From Mesobacillus jeotgali (lineage in GTDB: Bacteria > Bacillota > Bacilli > Bacillales > Cytobacillaceae): a stretch of DNA of 64,000 nt. Made by a program: the position numbers and the translations under genes. The notes beneath the pieces were generated by a model. That model had not been told where the DNA came from. It worked only from the letters and a program-made list of their open reading frames with translations, and did no database searches. Location: positions 3,466,001-3,530,000 of the forward strand of contig NZ_CP109811.1 of the NCBI RefSeq assembly GCF_014856545.2, in the 5' to 3' direction. Shown one piece after another: positions 28,061-37,867 of this stretch (the stretch's first letter is position 1; each line of letters opens with the position of its first letter).

Positions 28061-28833
28061 ACTTGATCACCTGGACGGGATCTACGAAGTCATCCCCTTT
28101 TTTAATGGCAAAATAAAATGAGCCTTTTATTCCATCCGTACTGTCCATTGCCGTACCTACCTTCGCTCCCTTAGAGATATACTCGTAGAGGCTCACATCG
28201 ATTTTATCGAGGTTTCCATACCACGTTTCGCTCTTGTCTGCATGCTGCACAATGACCGTTTTACCGAATCCTTCTTTCATGCCGACAAAGTGGACAAGCC
28301 CTTCATCCATCGCTTCTACGTCGGCACCCTTGCCGGTTTCAATCTGAATTCTCTGGCCATTGTCGCCAAAATCTTCAAGGATTTTCCCGGAAGCAGGGAG
28401 TGCATATTGAGAGCCTGGGTTCAGTTCCTGATTGGTTTCTTCATCTGCACTTTTTTTTGGCTGGGAGCAAAGCAAGCGGCTTGCCGAATTGGTCTTCATA
28501 CCAGTTTGAAACAGCAGCAAACTGGAATTCCTGGTCCATCGTATGCTTCACATATTGCTGAAATGTTTCTGCTTTTTCTGATGGACTCCGGAAAATGATC
28601 GCAATGATCAAAACAAGGCATGCCGAAGCGAGCACTTTGAATAAAAAAACTTCCTTCTTGAATAGAGGATGTCCCCCTTCACCCGGCCCCATGTCATAAG
28701 ATGGAATCCTTTCAAACCCATGCCGTTCTTCCTCCGTTGAAAATAAGCGGTTATGGCTCATTTTCTCCATTCTTTCCCGCTCTCTTTTCCTTTTCATCAT
28801 CCTTCTGCGTATATCATCAGCTCTCGAGTTCAT
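28053..28833 (-). pseudogene. spoIVFA: spoIVFA, SpoIVFB inhibitor/anchor, frameshifted at an A8 run
   Basis: SpoIVFA holds SpoIVFB and BofA in a complex in the outer forespore membrane until SpoIVB cuts it. The 5' part (28833 down to 28459) has a basic N-terminus, a membrane helix near residues 62-80 (VFLFKVLASACLVLIIAIIF) and ends in QFGKPLALLPAKKK, then hits a stop. The 3' part carries a LytM/M23-like domain with GLVHFVGMKEGFGKTVIVQH and ends at 28053. The break is a run of eight A on the coding strand (28451-28458); taking out one base joins the halves into about 259 residues, close to the family's 264. Its neighbour spoIVFB has the same kind of break. Confidence 0.88.
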
Positions 28834-28925
28834 CCAATCCCCACCATTCCCCTTGTACTCTAAGTTAGTACAAGTCTATGACCTGTCCAATAAGAGTATG
28901 ACAAGTTCAATTATTAGAAATGGAT

Positions 28926-28970
28926 AAAAAAAAGCATCAACCCTCAAAAAATCGAGAGCAGATGCCTTTT
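28926..28970 (-). terminator. Probable terminator after minD
   Basis: On the minus strand GCATC and GATGC with further partial pairing enclose an AT-rich loop, followed by a run of eight T. The stem is imperfect. It lies right after the minD stop. Confidence 0.55.
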
Positions 28971-28972
28971 GA

Positions 28973-29794
28973 TCAGCGGACACCGAAGAACTTTTTAATC
29001 TTCGAAAATACGCCTTTATTATCATTATCCAATTGCTGCAACGGAACAGACTCACCAAGAATCCTCCTGGCAATGTTCCTGTACGCAATGGATGCTTTGC
29101 TATTTGGGTTCAACGCGATTGGCTCGCCGTGGTTTGATGCTTTGATGACTTCATCATCATCGGCCACAATCCCGATTAAATCGATGGAGAGATGGGTCGT
29201 GATTTCATCCACATCCAGCATGTCGCCATTTTTCATCATATGGGTGCGGATCCGATTGATGACAAGTTTTGGTGATTCAACATTTTCCTCTTTTTCAAGC
29301 AGGCCGATAATCCTGTCAGCATCCCTGACCGCTGAAACCTCTGGAGTAGTGACAACAATAGCCTTGTCAGCACCAGCAACAGCGTTTTTATAGCCCTGCT
29401 CGATTCCTGCCGGGCAATCGATGATGATATAATCATAATCCTGCTTTAGTTCATTCACCAATTTTCTCATTTGTTCCGGCTGGACCGCCGTTTTATCGCT
29501 AGTCTGTGCCGCTGGAAGCAAATATAGGTGGTCATCGAAGCGCTTATCTTTTACAAGGGCCTGATGGATCTTGCATCTTCCTTCAATTACATCGACGAGA
29601 TCATATATGATGCGGTTTTCAAGCCCCATGACAACGTCCAGATTGCGCAAGCCGATATCTGTATCGACAAGGCAGACTCTTTTGCCTTGAAGGGCCAAAG
29701 CTGTACCTATATTAGCAGAAGTTGTTGTTTTGCCAACTCCGCCTTTTCCGGATGTAACTACTATCGCTTCTCCCACTTTAGAGGCCTCCTTCAA
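28973..29794 (-). CDS. minD: MinD septum-site ATPase
   Basis: MinD is a membrane-binding ATPase that recruits MinC to block FtsZ assembly near the poles. The 273-residue protein has the deviant Walker [19 protein letters not shown] near residues 12-29, the switch segment [15 protein letters not shown], and the C-terminal amphipathic membrane-targeting helix [13 protein letters not shown]. It overlaps the end of minC by 17 bp and is likely translationally coupled to it. In B. subtilis minCD act with DivIVA/MinJ and also follow mreBCD. Confidence 0.97.
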   Translation of the reverse strand: MKEASKVGEAIVVTSGKGGVGKTTTSANIGTALALQGKRVCLVDTDIGLRNLDVVMGLENRIIYDLVDVIEGRCKIHQALVKDKRFDDHLYLLPAAQTSDKTAVQPEQMRKLVNELKQDYDYIIIDCPAGIEQGYKNAVAGADKAIVVTTPEVSAVRDADRIIGLLEKEENVESPKLVINRIRTHMMKNGDMLDVDEITTHLSIDLIGIVADDDEVIKASNHGEPIALNPNSKASIAYRNIARRILGESVPLQQLDNDNKGVFSKIKKFFGVR

Positions 29795-30458
29795 ATCTAG
29801 TTAAATTAGGTCTTTTTTTCATTAAAACTTGCAATCTATCAACTACAATCTGTTGACTTTCCGATATGTAAGCACATTCCATCACGCGGTTTTCTTCATC
29901 GGGAACATGGTCTGGAGCCCGGTTGATGCAATCACTGATCCTGAGTTGTGACGGCTTCATGACAGAAGCTGCAATGACTGCTTCGTTATTGCCTTCCGAA
30001 CCTGCATGTGCAACCCCTCTTAAAGCACCCATGATAAATATATTTCCTGTCGCTTTAACGGTTCCTCCGGGATTGACATCTCCAATGAGGAGCAAGTCCC
30101 CAGTTATCTCAAGAACCTGTCCTGAACGGATCACTTTGGCAACAGGCACGATTTCTGTTTCCTGACGAAGCTTGTCGGCCTCCTCCCTGGTGATCACATT
30201 TGTCTCCAGGTCCTCGACGATTAAGTTCCTCTTCTGCCGGATCAGGTCTTTCAGCTCTTCTTCCTGAGCTTTTGAAAGGTACCTATTTCCTACTTTCACC
30301 TTAACCGAAAGCAGCTGCTCCTCTTCCTGGACACGTGAAGAATTGGAAAGTTTCCTGTCGAGCTCCTTCTTCAGTTCATCGTAGGAGCAAGTATCATCCA
30401 AATGGAGCGTAAGTCCATCTTTTGTTCCTTTTATTGTCACATTTTGTGTTTTCTTCAT
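29778..30458 (-). CDS. minC: MinC cell division inhibitor
   Basis: MinC binds FtsZ and, with MinD, keeps division at midcell. The 226-residue protein matches the Bacillus family. The N-terminal domain (about residues 1-100) starts [20 protein letters not shown], and the C-terminal beta-helix domain (about 105-220) has [40 protein letters not shown] and [20 protein letters not shown]. It overlaps minD. Upstream toward mreD lies a repeat-rich gap of about 400 bp instead of the continuous operon of B. subtilis. Confidence 0.96.
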   Translation of the reverse strand: MKKTQNVTIKGTKDGLTLHLDDTCSYDELKKELDRKLSNSSRVQEEEQLLSVKVKVGNRYLSKAQEEELKDLIRQKRNLIVEDLETNVITREEADKLRQETEIVPVAKVIRSGQVLEITGDLLLIGDVNPGGTVKATGNIFIMGALRGVAHAGSEGNNEAVIAASVMKPSQLRISDCINRAPDHVPDEENRVMECAYISESQQIVVDRLQVLMKKRPNLTRFEGGL

Positions 30459-30478
30459 ACTGGATGTTCACCTCATAC

Positions 30479-30610
30479 GAAAAGCGCAAGCGCCTTGGTC
30501 AGCCCCGACCAGCGTTGGATGGCCTGACAGTGAAGTCGTTCTTTGACTTCATTGGCAGTACCGAAACGTCTCGAGGGGCTAGGCGCTGGAGCTAGACACT
30601 AATCTAAGTG
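30479..30610. repeat. Intergenic repeat A, short copy between minC and mreD
   Basis: A 132-bp copy of the element seen upstream of bofC and spoVID: it opens GAAAAGCGCAAGCGCCTTGG, contains one GAAGTCGTTCTTTGACTTC hairpin, and ends GGCGCTGGAGCTAGACACTA. The end ACTAATCTAAGTG matches the copy at 10.58 kb, fixing the right boundary. Confidence 0.85.
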
Positions 30611-30634
30611 TAAAAAGTCTAAACATTAATCATA

Positions 30635-30755
30635 AGAAAAGCGCAAACGCCTGGCAGCCAGAACAATTGCCTGGGACCGCACTACAGTTTCTTTGACTGC
30701 ATTAAGTCATCTCATTGCAACAATGGTGGCTTGGCGCTGGAGCTGGACATTTATC
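30635..30755. repeat. Degenerate copy of repeat A
   Basis: A second, diverged copy directly after the first: AAGAAAAGCGCAAACGCCTGG at one end and TTGGCGCTGGAGCTGGACAT at the other, with a decayed centre. With the first copy it fills most of the 402-bp gap before mreD; nothing else is seen there. Confidence 0.65.
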
Positions 30756-30860
30756 TGCCGTAATAAAATCATTTCACCTGAAAGAAATTCGACATCCCTC
30801 CGCCAAATTCCTTTATTCGGGATACATGTACAATATTTTTATAGCTCCGATAAAATAATT

Positions 30861-31379
30861 CTAATCATTTCTTAACCGGTCTGCGGCATTCTCGAACTGT
30901 TTTTTAAATGGATAGGCCGCTAATATGATAAAAGCGAGATTCAGAATCAATGTAGGGACTAGTCTTATTTTAACATAGGTCGAAAAGTCCAGGTCAGTAA
31001 TTTTTATCAGCAGCATCAACTCGTAAACTCCTACCTCCAGAAGCGCAATGCCAAGCAGGGATAGAATCGATACAATTAAAATATTGGTCTGCAGGATCCT
31101 CATCATGTTTGCGGCCAAATAAGCAATGAACGGGAACATGAATAGGTAGATCCCGATGATTTCCGTGTAGACGATATCAAAAAGGAGTCCAAAAATTAAC
31201 CCATAAAGGATTCCATGTTTTGGGCTCAGGTATGCCGTCAAAAATAAAATCCCAGCCATGAGGAAATGCGGCACAAGAATCCGGTCACTGTTGAATAACT
31301 CGGCAGGCAGCAGTTCGACAAACAAACTTTCCAGAATGAATAAAAAAGCGAAAAGAGCAGGGAGCAAGAAACGGATCAA
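30861..31379 (-). CDS. mreD: MreD rod-shape-determining membrane protein
   Basis: MreD is a small polytopic partner of MreC in the elongasome. The 172-residue protein has about five membrane segments and the family sequence PKHGILYGLIFGLLFDIVYT near residue 55. Its start overlaps the mreC stop by four bases. It is the last gene of mreBCD; in B. subtilis minCD follow directly, but here repeats intervene. Confidence 0.94.
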   Translation of the reverse strand: MIRFLLPALFAFLFILESLFVELLPAELFNSDRILVPHFLMAGILFLTAYLSPKHGILYGLIFGLLFDIVYTEIIGIYLFMFPFIAYLAANMMRILQTNILIVSILSLLGIALLEVGVYELMLLIKITDLDFSTYVKIRLVPTLILNLAFIILAAYPFKKQFENAADRLRND

Positions 31380-32266
31380 TTGCCTTCCTCCTCGCCTTCG
31401 CTATCTTCCAAGCTTTCTTCAATGTCGACTGATATCATTGATTTTTTTACAACCATGACATGTTCCAGGTCATAGAGATTTGCTTCTGGCTTAATATATG
31501 CTGTTTGGTTCAAGCCAAATTGATCCGGGACAACTTTGACAACCTTGCCGATAGGAAGATCTTTCGGAAAGATGCCGCCCATACCAGTGGTGACGACATT
31601 TTGCCCTTTTTCAATTTCCGCATTATATGGCAGTCCTTTTAATAAAAGAAGCTCATTTTTCTTATCATATCCTTCGATCGTGCCATAAAGGGGCTTATCA
31701 GCCTGCAAGATGGCAGAAATTCTGTTGGTCGGGTCAATTGAGCTGATGAGCTGCACGGTTGCCGAAAATGGTGTTGTGCTTTTGATTTTGCCAATTAAGC
31801 CTTTTGATGTGATAACGGCCATATTTTTTTCAATTCCGTTGGAAGCGCCTTTATTGATGATGATCAGTTCATTCCATCGTTCAGGACTTCTGGCAATCCT
31901 GACAGCCTGGATTGGCTCATAGTCTGCTAGTGATTCTTTCTTATCTAAAATTTCCTGAAGCTCCTCGTTTTCTTTTTCAAGGGAGTACACTTTCGCTTCA
32001 AGGCGGGCCATATCATCAACGCGTTTCTTCAACTCTTTGTTTTCCTGATATGTATTTTGCAAGTCTTGAAGGTTTTCAATTAAACCAGCGATATAATTGG
32101 CCGGCCTGGAAACAACGGATTGCACCCAGCTGGTCGAGTCTTTGATAAACTGCTCGGGCCATGTCAATTCTTCTCTTTCCCTTAAAGAAAATCCAATCAA
32201 TGCCACGAGGACTATAATGCTCACAAGCAGCATTATCAGGCGTTTATTAAAAAAGAACTGTGGCAT
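31376..32266 (-). CDS. mreC: MreC rod-shape-determining protein
   Basis: MreC is a bitopic protein of the cell-elongation machinery. The 296-residue product has an N-terminal membrane helix (RLIMLLVSIIVLVALIGFSL), a coiled coil at about residues 65-110 (YQENKELKKRVDDMARLEAK and SLEKENEELQEILDK), then the beta-rich MreC core with IIINKGASNGIEKNMAVITS and TGMGGIFPKDLPIGKVV. The acidic C-terminal tail SLEDSEGEEEGN is unusual but small. It lies between mreB and mreD. Confidence 0.96.
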   Translation of the reverse strand: MPQFFFNKRLIMLLVSIIVLVALIGFSLREREELTWPEQFIKDSTSWVQSVVSRPANYIAGLIENLQDLQNTYQENKELKKRVDDMARLEAKVYSLEKENEELQEILDKKESLADYEPIQAVRIARSPERWNELIIINKGASNGIEKNMAVITSKGLIGKIKSTTPFSATVQLISSIDPTNRISAILQADKPLYGTIEGYDKKNELLLLKGLPYNAEIEKGQNVVTTGMGGIFPKDLPIGKVVKVVPDQFGLNQTAYIKPEANLYDLEHVMVVKKSMISVDIEESLEDSEGEEEGN

Positions 32267-32340
32267 GATTTACACCTCTAATCTATAAAAATGGATGACA
32301 GAAAGGGAGGGAAGTGGATATTCCCAGCTTCCCTTCCCTA

Positions 32341-33423
<1,083 letters not shown>

Positions 33424-33522
33424 TCAGTTGATTGTTCATAGGCAGATTTCCTGACAAATTTTTAACTTGTCCGCAAAAATCATAAATTATATTATATCGC
33501 ATCGTCAATCAAAATCCTAGTA

Positions 33523-34212
33523 TCATACATACCCTTTTTCCTTCAAACTAACATATTTATTTTCCCCAATGATCAAATGATCTAACAATTCAATTCCGAC
33601 GATTTTTCCGGACTCGGCAAGCCGCTTGGTGACTTCGATATCCTCCCTGCTCGGAGTCGGATCACCCGAGGGATGATTGTGGACGCAAATGACGGATGCT
33701 GCCGATCTGCGGACCGCTTCTTTGAAGACCTCTCGCGGATGGACAATCGAAGCGTTAAGGCTGCCGATGAAGATCGTCTGCTTATGGATCACCTGATTTT
33801 TCGTATTCAAGTACAGGCAGACAAAATGCTCCTGTGTCAGAAAACGCATATCGTTCATTAAATATTTCGCACCGTCTTCCGGTGAGCGAATCACATAGCG
33901 TTCATCAAGGGTATGGTTAGCGATGCGCCTGCCGATTTCGACAGCCGCAAGGACATGGATCGCTTTGGCAGTCCCGATTCCTTTAATTTGTGTCAGCTCT
34001 TCCAGTGTTGCATCTTTAAGAAGCCGAAGGCCCTCGAACTGGGAAAGCATTCTGTTTGCAAGCTGAAGGACTGATTCCTCCCGCGATCCTGTACCTAACA
34101 GCAGGGCAAGCAATTCATGATTGGAAAGGCTCTGGGGGCCATTTTGGACAAATCGCTCCCGCGGCCGTTCATTTTGCGGATAATCTCTGATCATTAATGA
34201 ATGTGTAGACAA
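33523..34212 (-). CDS. radC: RadC/YsxA JAB-domain protein
   Basis: This 229-residue protein is the RadC (UPF0758) family member that lies between maf and mreB in Bacillus. An N-terminal helix-hairpin-helix part (LTQIKGIGTAKAIHVLAAVE) precedes a JAB/MPN domain with the metal motif HNHPSGDPTPSREDIEVTKR, whose two His and Asp are intact. Despite the name, a direct role in DNA repair has not held up in B. subtilis; the activity is unknown. Synteny makes the assignment firm. Confidence 0.92.
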   Translation of the reverse strand: MSTHSLMIRDYPQNERPRERFVQNGPQSLSNHELLALLLGTGSREESVLQLANRMLSQFEGLRLLKDATLEELTQIKGIGTAKAIHVLAAVEIGRRIANHTLDERYVIRSPEDGAKYLMNDMRFLTQEHFVCLYLNTKNQVIHKQTIFIGSLNASIVHPREVFKEAVRRSAASVICVHNHPSGDPTPSREDIEVTKRLAESGKIVGIELLDHLIIGENKYVSLKEKGYV

Positions 34213-34277
34213 TAGATTTTCCTCCCAGTCATTGATTATGACGAGGGAAGTGTAGAAGAAGTTTCTGTGGTTTTCTT

Positions 34278-34850
34278 TTAATAAGGAAGGTTGTACCCGA
34301 TTTTTCTTAACTCCCTGATCACCCTGGATACAGGCAGTCCAACAACTGTGTAATAATCCCCACTGATTTCTTTGACAAGCATGCTGCCGAATCCCTGGAT
34401 TCCATAGCCGCCCGCCTTATCGAATGGTTCACCGCTCTTTATATAGGTGTCGATTTCTTCATCTGACAATTCCCAGAACGTCACATCTGTTTTTTCATAG
34501 AAACGCGTTTCCTTCTCAGGGGAGATTATTGATACTCCTGTGTAGACTGAATGGGTGTCCCCAGACAGCTTTTTGAGCATCTTCAAGGCTTCTTGTCCGC
34601 TTTCTGGCTTACCAAGGATCGTTCCATCATGAACAACGACAGTATCCGAGCCAATCACGAAGCAACCAGGATAATCCTTAGCCACAGTTCCCGACTTTCT
34701 GGAAGCCAGCTCCATTACTACGTCGGCAGGGCTGAGTGTCTCACTGAAACTTTCGTCTGCATCACTGCTCGAGATTTCAAAATTCAAGCGGAGGTTTTCA
34801 AGAAGTTCTTTTCGCCGTGGAGAAGAAGAGGCTAAAATGAGGCGTTGCAT
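34278..34850 (-). CDS. maf: Maf nucleotide pyrophosphatase
   Basis: Maf proteins hydrolyse non-canonical or excess nucleoside triphosphates (dTTP/UTP-type) and affect septation when overproduced in B. subtilis. The 190-residue protein starts at ATG 34850 (MQRLILASSSPRRKELLENL) after AAAGGTGAT; upstream in-frame ATGs lack a ribosome site. The family motif SSSPRRKELL, GSDTVVVHDGTILGKPE and GYGIQGFG are present. It lies between spoIIB and radC as in B. subtilis. Confidence 0.94.
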   Translation of the reverse strand: MQRLILASSSPRRKELLENLRLNFEISSSDADESFSETLSPADVVMELASRKSGTVAKDYPGCFVIGSDTVVVHDGTILGKPESGQEALKMLKKLSGDTHSVYTGVSIISPEKETRFYEKTDVTFWELSDEEIDTYIKSGEPFDKAGGYGIQGFGSMLVKEISGDYYTVVGLPVSRVIRELRKIGYNLPY

Positions 34851-34942
34851 AAAATCACCTTTCTTTTCTTTTTGCATCAAAGGGAGATACAAGCTAATAC
34901 TATCAAAGTTCACCTTTAGTAACAATCTTTAGTCATCTGTTT

Positions 34943-34986
34943 GGCAAAAAAAAATCAGAGCCTGGCGCATTTTGCCGAAGGCTCTG
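34943..34986 (-). terminator. Terminator after spoIIB
   Basis: CAGAGCC and GGCTCTG flank a further partial stem (TTCGGCAAAATGCGCCA), followed on the minus strand by a run of nine T. It separates spoIIB from maf. Confidence 0.85.
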
Positions 34987-35023
34987 TTAATTTGTACAAT
35001 TTCCCGGAAAATATTCTGGTATA

Positions 35024-36148
35024 TTACTTGCCAATCGTCTGATACGCAGACAGGAATGGCAGGAGGCTTTTCTCCATTTCCGCCAGCTGATTGGCATCCT
35101 TCGTTTTCTGGTAGCTTATAAAAGCAGCTCCCGCCCTCTCCATGCTTGCCTTAGCCTTCAGGACAGTCTTATCTGCTACACTCTTGTCTTCAATCTTGGT
35201 CAGCATGTTCTGGTAATTTTCAGCTTTTTCCACTTCTTCCGGTGCAGCTGCCGAACCATTCATCAGGATGGCATAGATTTCCGGTGCCTGCCGGAGGAAG
35301 TCCGATTCAGCTGTTGTTAATCCGGATGCCGTTCCGCCTGCAATTTCAAATGGTTTAGCGTACACCTCTTCAACACCCTTAGCCTTGAGTGCCTCTGCCT
35401 GTTTCTTGGCAGCCTCAATACTTCCCGCTGTTGATAAGTAGACGGCGAACTGCCCATTCACTTGAAATAGCTCAGCTGTGACTCCCTGGCCGGCAAGGAG
35501 ATTCACCCTTTCCTTCGCAGCTGCCTCTGTTGTGAAAATACCATTCTGGACGATAAAAGTCTGAATCGATTTTAACTCAAGCGACTCCTTCCCGCCAGCC
35601 GGTTTCTCTCCTGCTTGTCCGGCTTTCGGCTGAGCCACTGCTGGTGCAGCTGTATCTGGTTCTGCCGGAAGGAATTTAAGGAACGTCACTCCAAAGGCTG
35701 TCCCAAGCAACACGGCAAAAAGGACATTCATGATGATCGTCGTATAAAGGCGATTGCTGCGTTTAGATTTAGAATTCCAAACGGAAATGCCGATGCCTTT
35801 CTTTTTTTGCTTTTTTGCCTGTTTCGGCGCGATCTTGTATTCCTTTATGGTTTCCTCGTCGATGGGATCAGGTAAAATCCAATCAAAGCTTTCCTCAGTT
35901 TGTTCCTGGGCAGCTGCACTTTCATTCAACGCTGTATCATTTTCCAGCGGATAGACCTTGCTTCGGTCACCGCGACTATCATTGATTGGGTAGCTGCTGC
36001 TCTTTTTTTGATCATATTGAAGATTCTCATTGGGGCCGTCTTGTTTATGTTTCTTTCTGTTATCATTACTCTGAATTTTTTTGCCTGCCTGAATTGGACG
36101 GTCCTTGCCATTAATCTTGATTGTGATGGTCTTTCCCTGCTTGTCCAA
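35024..36148 (-). CDS. spoIIB: SpoIIB, SPOR-domain engulfment/septum protein
   Basis: SpoIIB helps septal peptidoglycan remodelling at the onset of engulfment. The product (about 374 residues) has a charged cytoplasmic N-terminus, a membrane helix at about residues 138-157 (TTIIMNVLFAVLLGTAFGVT), and an extracytoplasmic SPOR domain (about 195-275, IQTFIVQNGIFTTEAAAKER). The start is best taken as TTG 36148, seven bases after a near-perfect GGGGGAGGT; ATG 36187, 39 bases upstream, has only a weak site. The N-terminus KTITIKINGKDRPI resembles the B. subtilis protein. It is followed by maf. In B. subtilis comC lies upstream; here a full pilus operon does. Confidence 0.83.
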   Translation of the reverse strand: MDKQGKTITIKINGKDRPIQAGKKIQSNDNRKKHKQDGPNENLQYDQKKSSSYPINDSRGDRSKVYPLENDTALNESAAAQEQTEESFDWILPDPIDEETIKEYKIAPKQAKKQKKKGIGISVWNSKSKRSNRLYTTIIMNVLFAVLLGTAFGVTFLKFLPAEPDTAAPAVAQPKAGQAGEKPAGGKESLELKSIQTFIVQNGIFTTEAAAKERVNLLAGQGVTAELFQVNGQFAVYLSTAGSIEAAKKQAEALKAKGVEEVYAKPFEIAGGTASGLTTAESDFLRQAPEIYAILMNGSAAAPEEVEKAENYQNMLTKIEDKSVADKTVLKAKASMERAGAAFISYQKTKDANQLAEMEKSLLPFLSAYQTIGK

Positions 36149-36281
36149 TGCTTGTACCTCCCCCTGCCCGTTCGTGTTTGGCTCCATCCTATCATAGCGG
36201 CAAAAAAAAATAACAAGACTTTTGTCGTCTTGTTACAGAATGCTTTCGTCAATTTTTTTACTAGATGATTTATTAAATAGT

Positions 36282-36417
36282 CTGTTGATTTTCGTTCCAG
36301 GCGCTTCGCTTTCCGCGGGTGGCCCGGGGAGCCTCCTCGGCGCTTACAGCGCCTGTGGGGTCTCCCCCTGCCCCATGCTCCCGCAGGAGTCTTCCCGCCT
36401 TCCACTACAATCAACAG
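36282..36417. repeat. Intergenic element B, copy 2, with CTGTTGAT/ATCAACAG ends
   Basis: A 136-bp element closely matching the one at 24281-24412, with the same inverted 8-bp ends, the GCTTCGCTTTCCGCGGGTGG stretch and the CGCCTTCCACTACAATCAAC tail. It lies just past the end of the pilus operon, between pilO and spoIIB. Confidence 0.85.
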
Positions 36418-36432
36418 GATTCAAATACTAAA

Positions 36433-37260
36433 TTACTCTTCATCATCTTCTGTAAAACTGCTATCAGACTTACTCTCTTCAATCAAGTTCTCATCAGAAT
36501 AATCACCGAATGTCGGGAATGGATTGCGTTTGTTGGCAGGTTCGGGTGCCTGGATTTTTGGGTTGTAGTCTATCAAGTCTGCAAGTTCCGGAAAATAAAA
36601 CGAATTGATCGATAGCGACATTTCAATCGGCACTTCTTCATCTGATACAGCAAAGCTTTCTTGCGGTCCACTAAAAGAAATAGATTCTACGACCACAATG
36701 CGCCTTAAGGATTCTAACGTTTCTATGAATTTCTCAAGGCTAAAGTAATTCTCTGCTTTAACATTGATTTGAACAGATGTTTTTAACAGGCCATCGGGAA
36801 CCATGGTTTGTGAATTTGATACAGGAACCTCTGATATGGATTTTTCAGCCTGGTCGTCAGAGTCATTATTTTGTTGTTCAACCTGTTCTTCAGCTGTTGT
36901 TTCCTGTTCCATTGGAACCCCAGCCTGCTGCTCAGCATTAAATTCGATCGAAGAGACAAAGCTGTTGGAAATCACTTCTGCTTTCTCAATGTCTAGAACT
37001 AACTGCTCTACCATTGGGTCAACCGGGAGCCTTTTTTGCAACTCAGCTGTACTGCTAAAGTCTGTTTCATTTACTGTTGCAAGTCTCGCTTCCAATGTTG
37101 TATTCAGCTCTTGCTCCATTTTTAATTGGCTTTCCTTTAACGCTAAGCTAGTATTCAAGGGCTTCAAATATAAATAAAAAGCAATTAGATAAACGAAAAT
37201 AGAGACGACTGCTGCGGCAAGAAGAATAATATAATGCTTTTTTTCCAGTCGAAGGTTCAT
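36433..37260 (-). CDS. pilO: PilO-like type IV pilus assembly protein
   Basis: This 275-residue protein has the PilO layout: a short cytoplasmic N-terminus, one membrane helix at about residues 9-31 (YIILLAAAVVSIFVYLIAFY), a coiled coil (about 35-60) and a periplasm-side domain. The segment LEKFIETLESLRRIVVVESI fits the ferredoxin-like fold of PilO. The C-terminal tail is acidic (SKSDSSFTEDDEE). Its start overlaps the pilN stop by four bases. It is last in the pilM-pilN-pilO set, which forms the inner alignment complex of type IV pili. Sequence conservation of PilO is low, so order and topology carry the call. Confidence 0.75.
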   Translation of the reverse strand: MNLRLEKKHYIILLAAAVVSIFVYLIAFYLYLKPLNTSLALKESQLKMEQELNTTLEARLATVNETDFSSTAELQKRLPVDPMVEQLVLDIEKAEVISNSFVSSIEFNAEQQAGVPMEQETTAEEQVEQQNNDSDDQAEKSISEVPVSNSQTMVPDGLLKTSVQINVKAENYFSLEKFIETLESLRRIVVVESISFSGPQESFAVSDEEVPIEMSLSINSFYFPELADLIDYNPKIQAPEPANKRNPFPTFGDYSDENLIEESKSDSSFTEDDEE

Positions 37261-37865
37261 GAGCCGTTTCCTCCTTCGCCAGCTTCCAGTTTGAAAAATT
37301 CCGGACGATATACAATTTTATAATCCGCACTATAGCGGGGAAGTGTTACTCCATCAGAAGAATTGTTTTCTTCAGCATCATCTGAAATCTCAAGTGCTAC
37401 GACATTTAACAATTCCGCTTCTTTAACCCATTCCGATTGTTTCAAGGAGCTCAGGTAAAAGGCAGCGTCCCTTGAAGCATCATATTGAATACTGACGAGA
37501 ATAGAATCCATGTTGCTATATTCAAAGTTCTGGATAAATCCGCGTTCTGGGAGCAAGGAAATGATGTTCCGCACAATAGGTACTGTTTGCACCGGGTATT
37601 TCTCCGCCCATTGTACCGCTTCCTGAAGTTTGATTACTGAATTTCCGGCATTTTCTTCAGCCAATTTTTCCTGCTGGAGATTATTTAATTTTTGCAGATT
37701 AGAGATTTTCTGATCGACTTGTTTCATTTCATTTTCATAGCTGCTTCCTTGAAGATAAATAATAGAAAAAGTTATCGCTATGAACAAAATGGTAATCGCG
37801 GCAATAATAAGCTGTGATGACTTTCTATGCTCTTTTTTTGGTAAAAGATTGATTTCAACCAGCAT
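37257..37865 (-). CDS. pilN: PilN-like type IV pilus assembly protein
   Basis: This 202-residue bitopic protein begins with the PilN signature MLVEINLLPKKEHRKSSQL, the short cytoplasmic stretch that binds PilM, followed by a membrane helix at about residues 20-41 and a coiled coil (DQKISNLQKLNNLQQEKLAE). The rest is a PilN-type extracytoplasmic domain. It begins two bases after pilM ends and overlaps pilO, implying coupled synthesis of the PilMNO complex. Confidence 0.85.
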   Translation of the reverse strand: MLVEINLLPKKEHRKSSQLIIAAITILFIAITFSIIYLQGSSYENEMKQVDQKISNLQKLNNLQQEKLAEENAGNSVIKLQEAVQWAEKYPVQTVPIVRNIISLLPERGFIQNFEYSNMDSILVSIQYDASRDAAFYLSSLKQSEWVKEAELLNVVALEISDDAEENNSSDGVTLPRYSADYKIVYRPEFFKLEAGEGGNGS

Positions 37866-37867
37866 TA

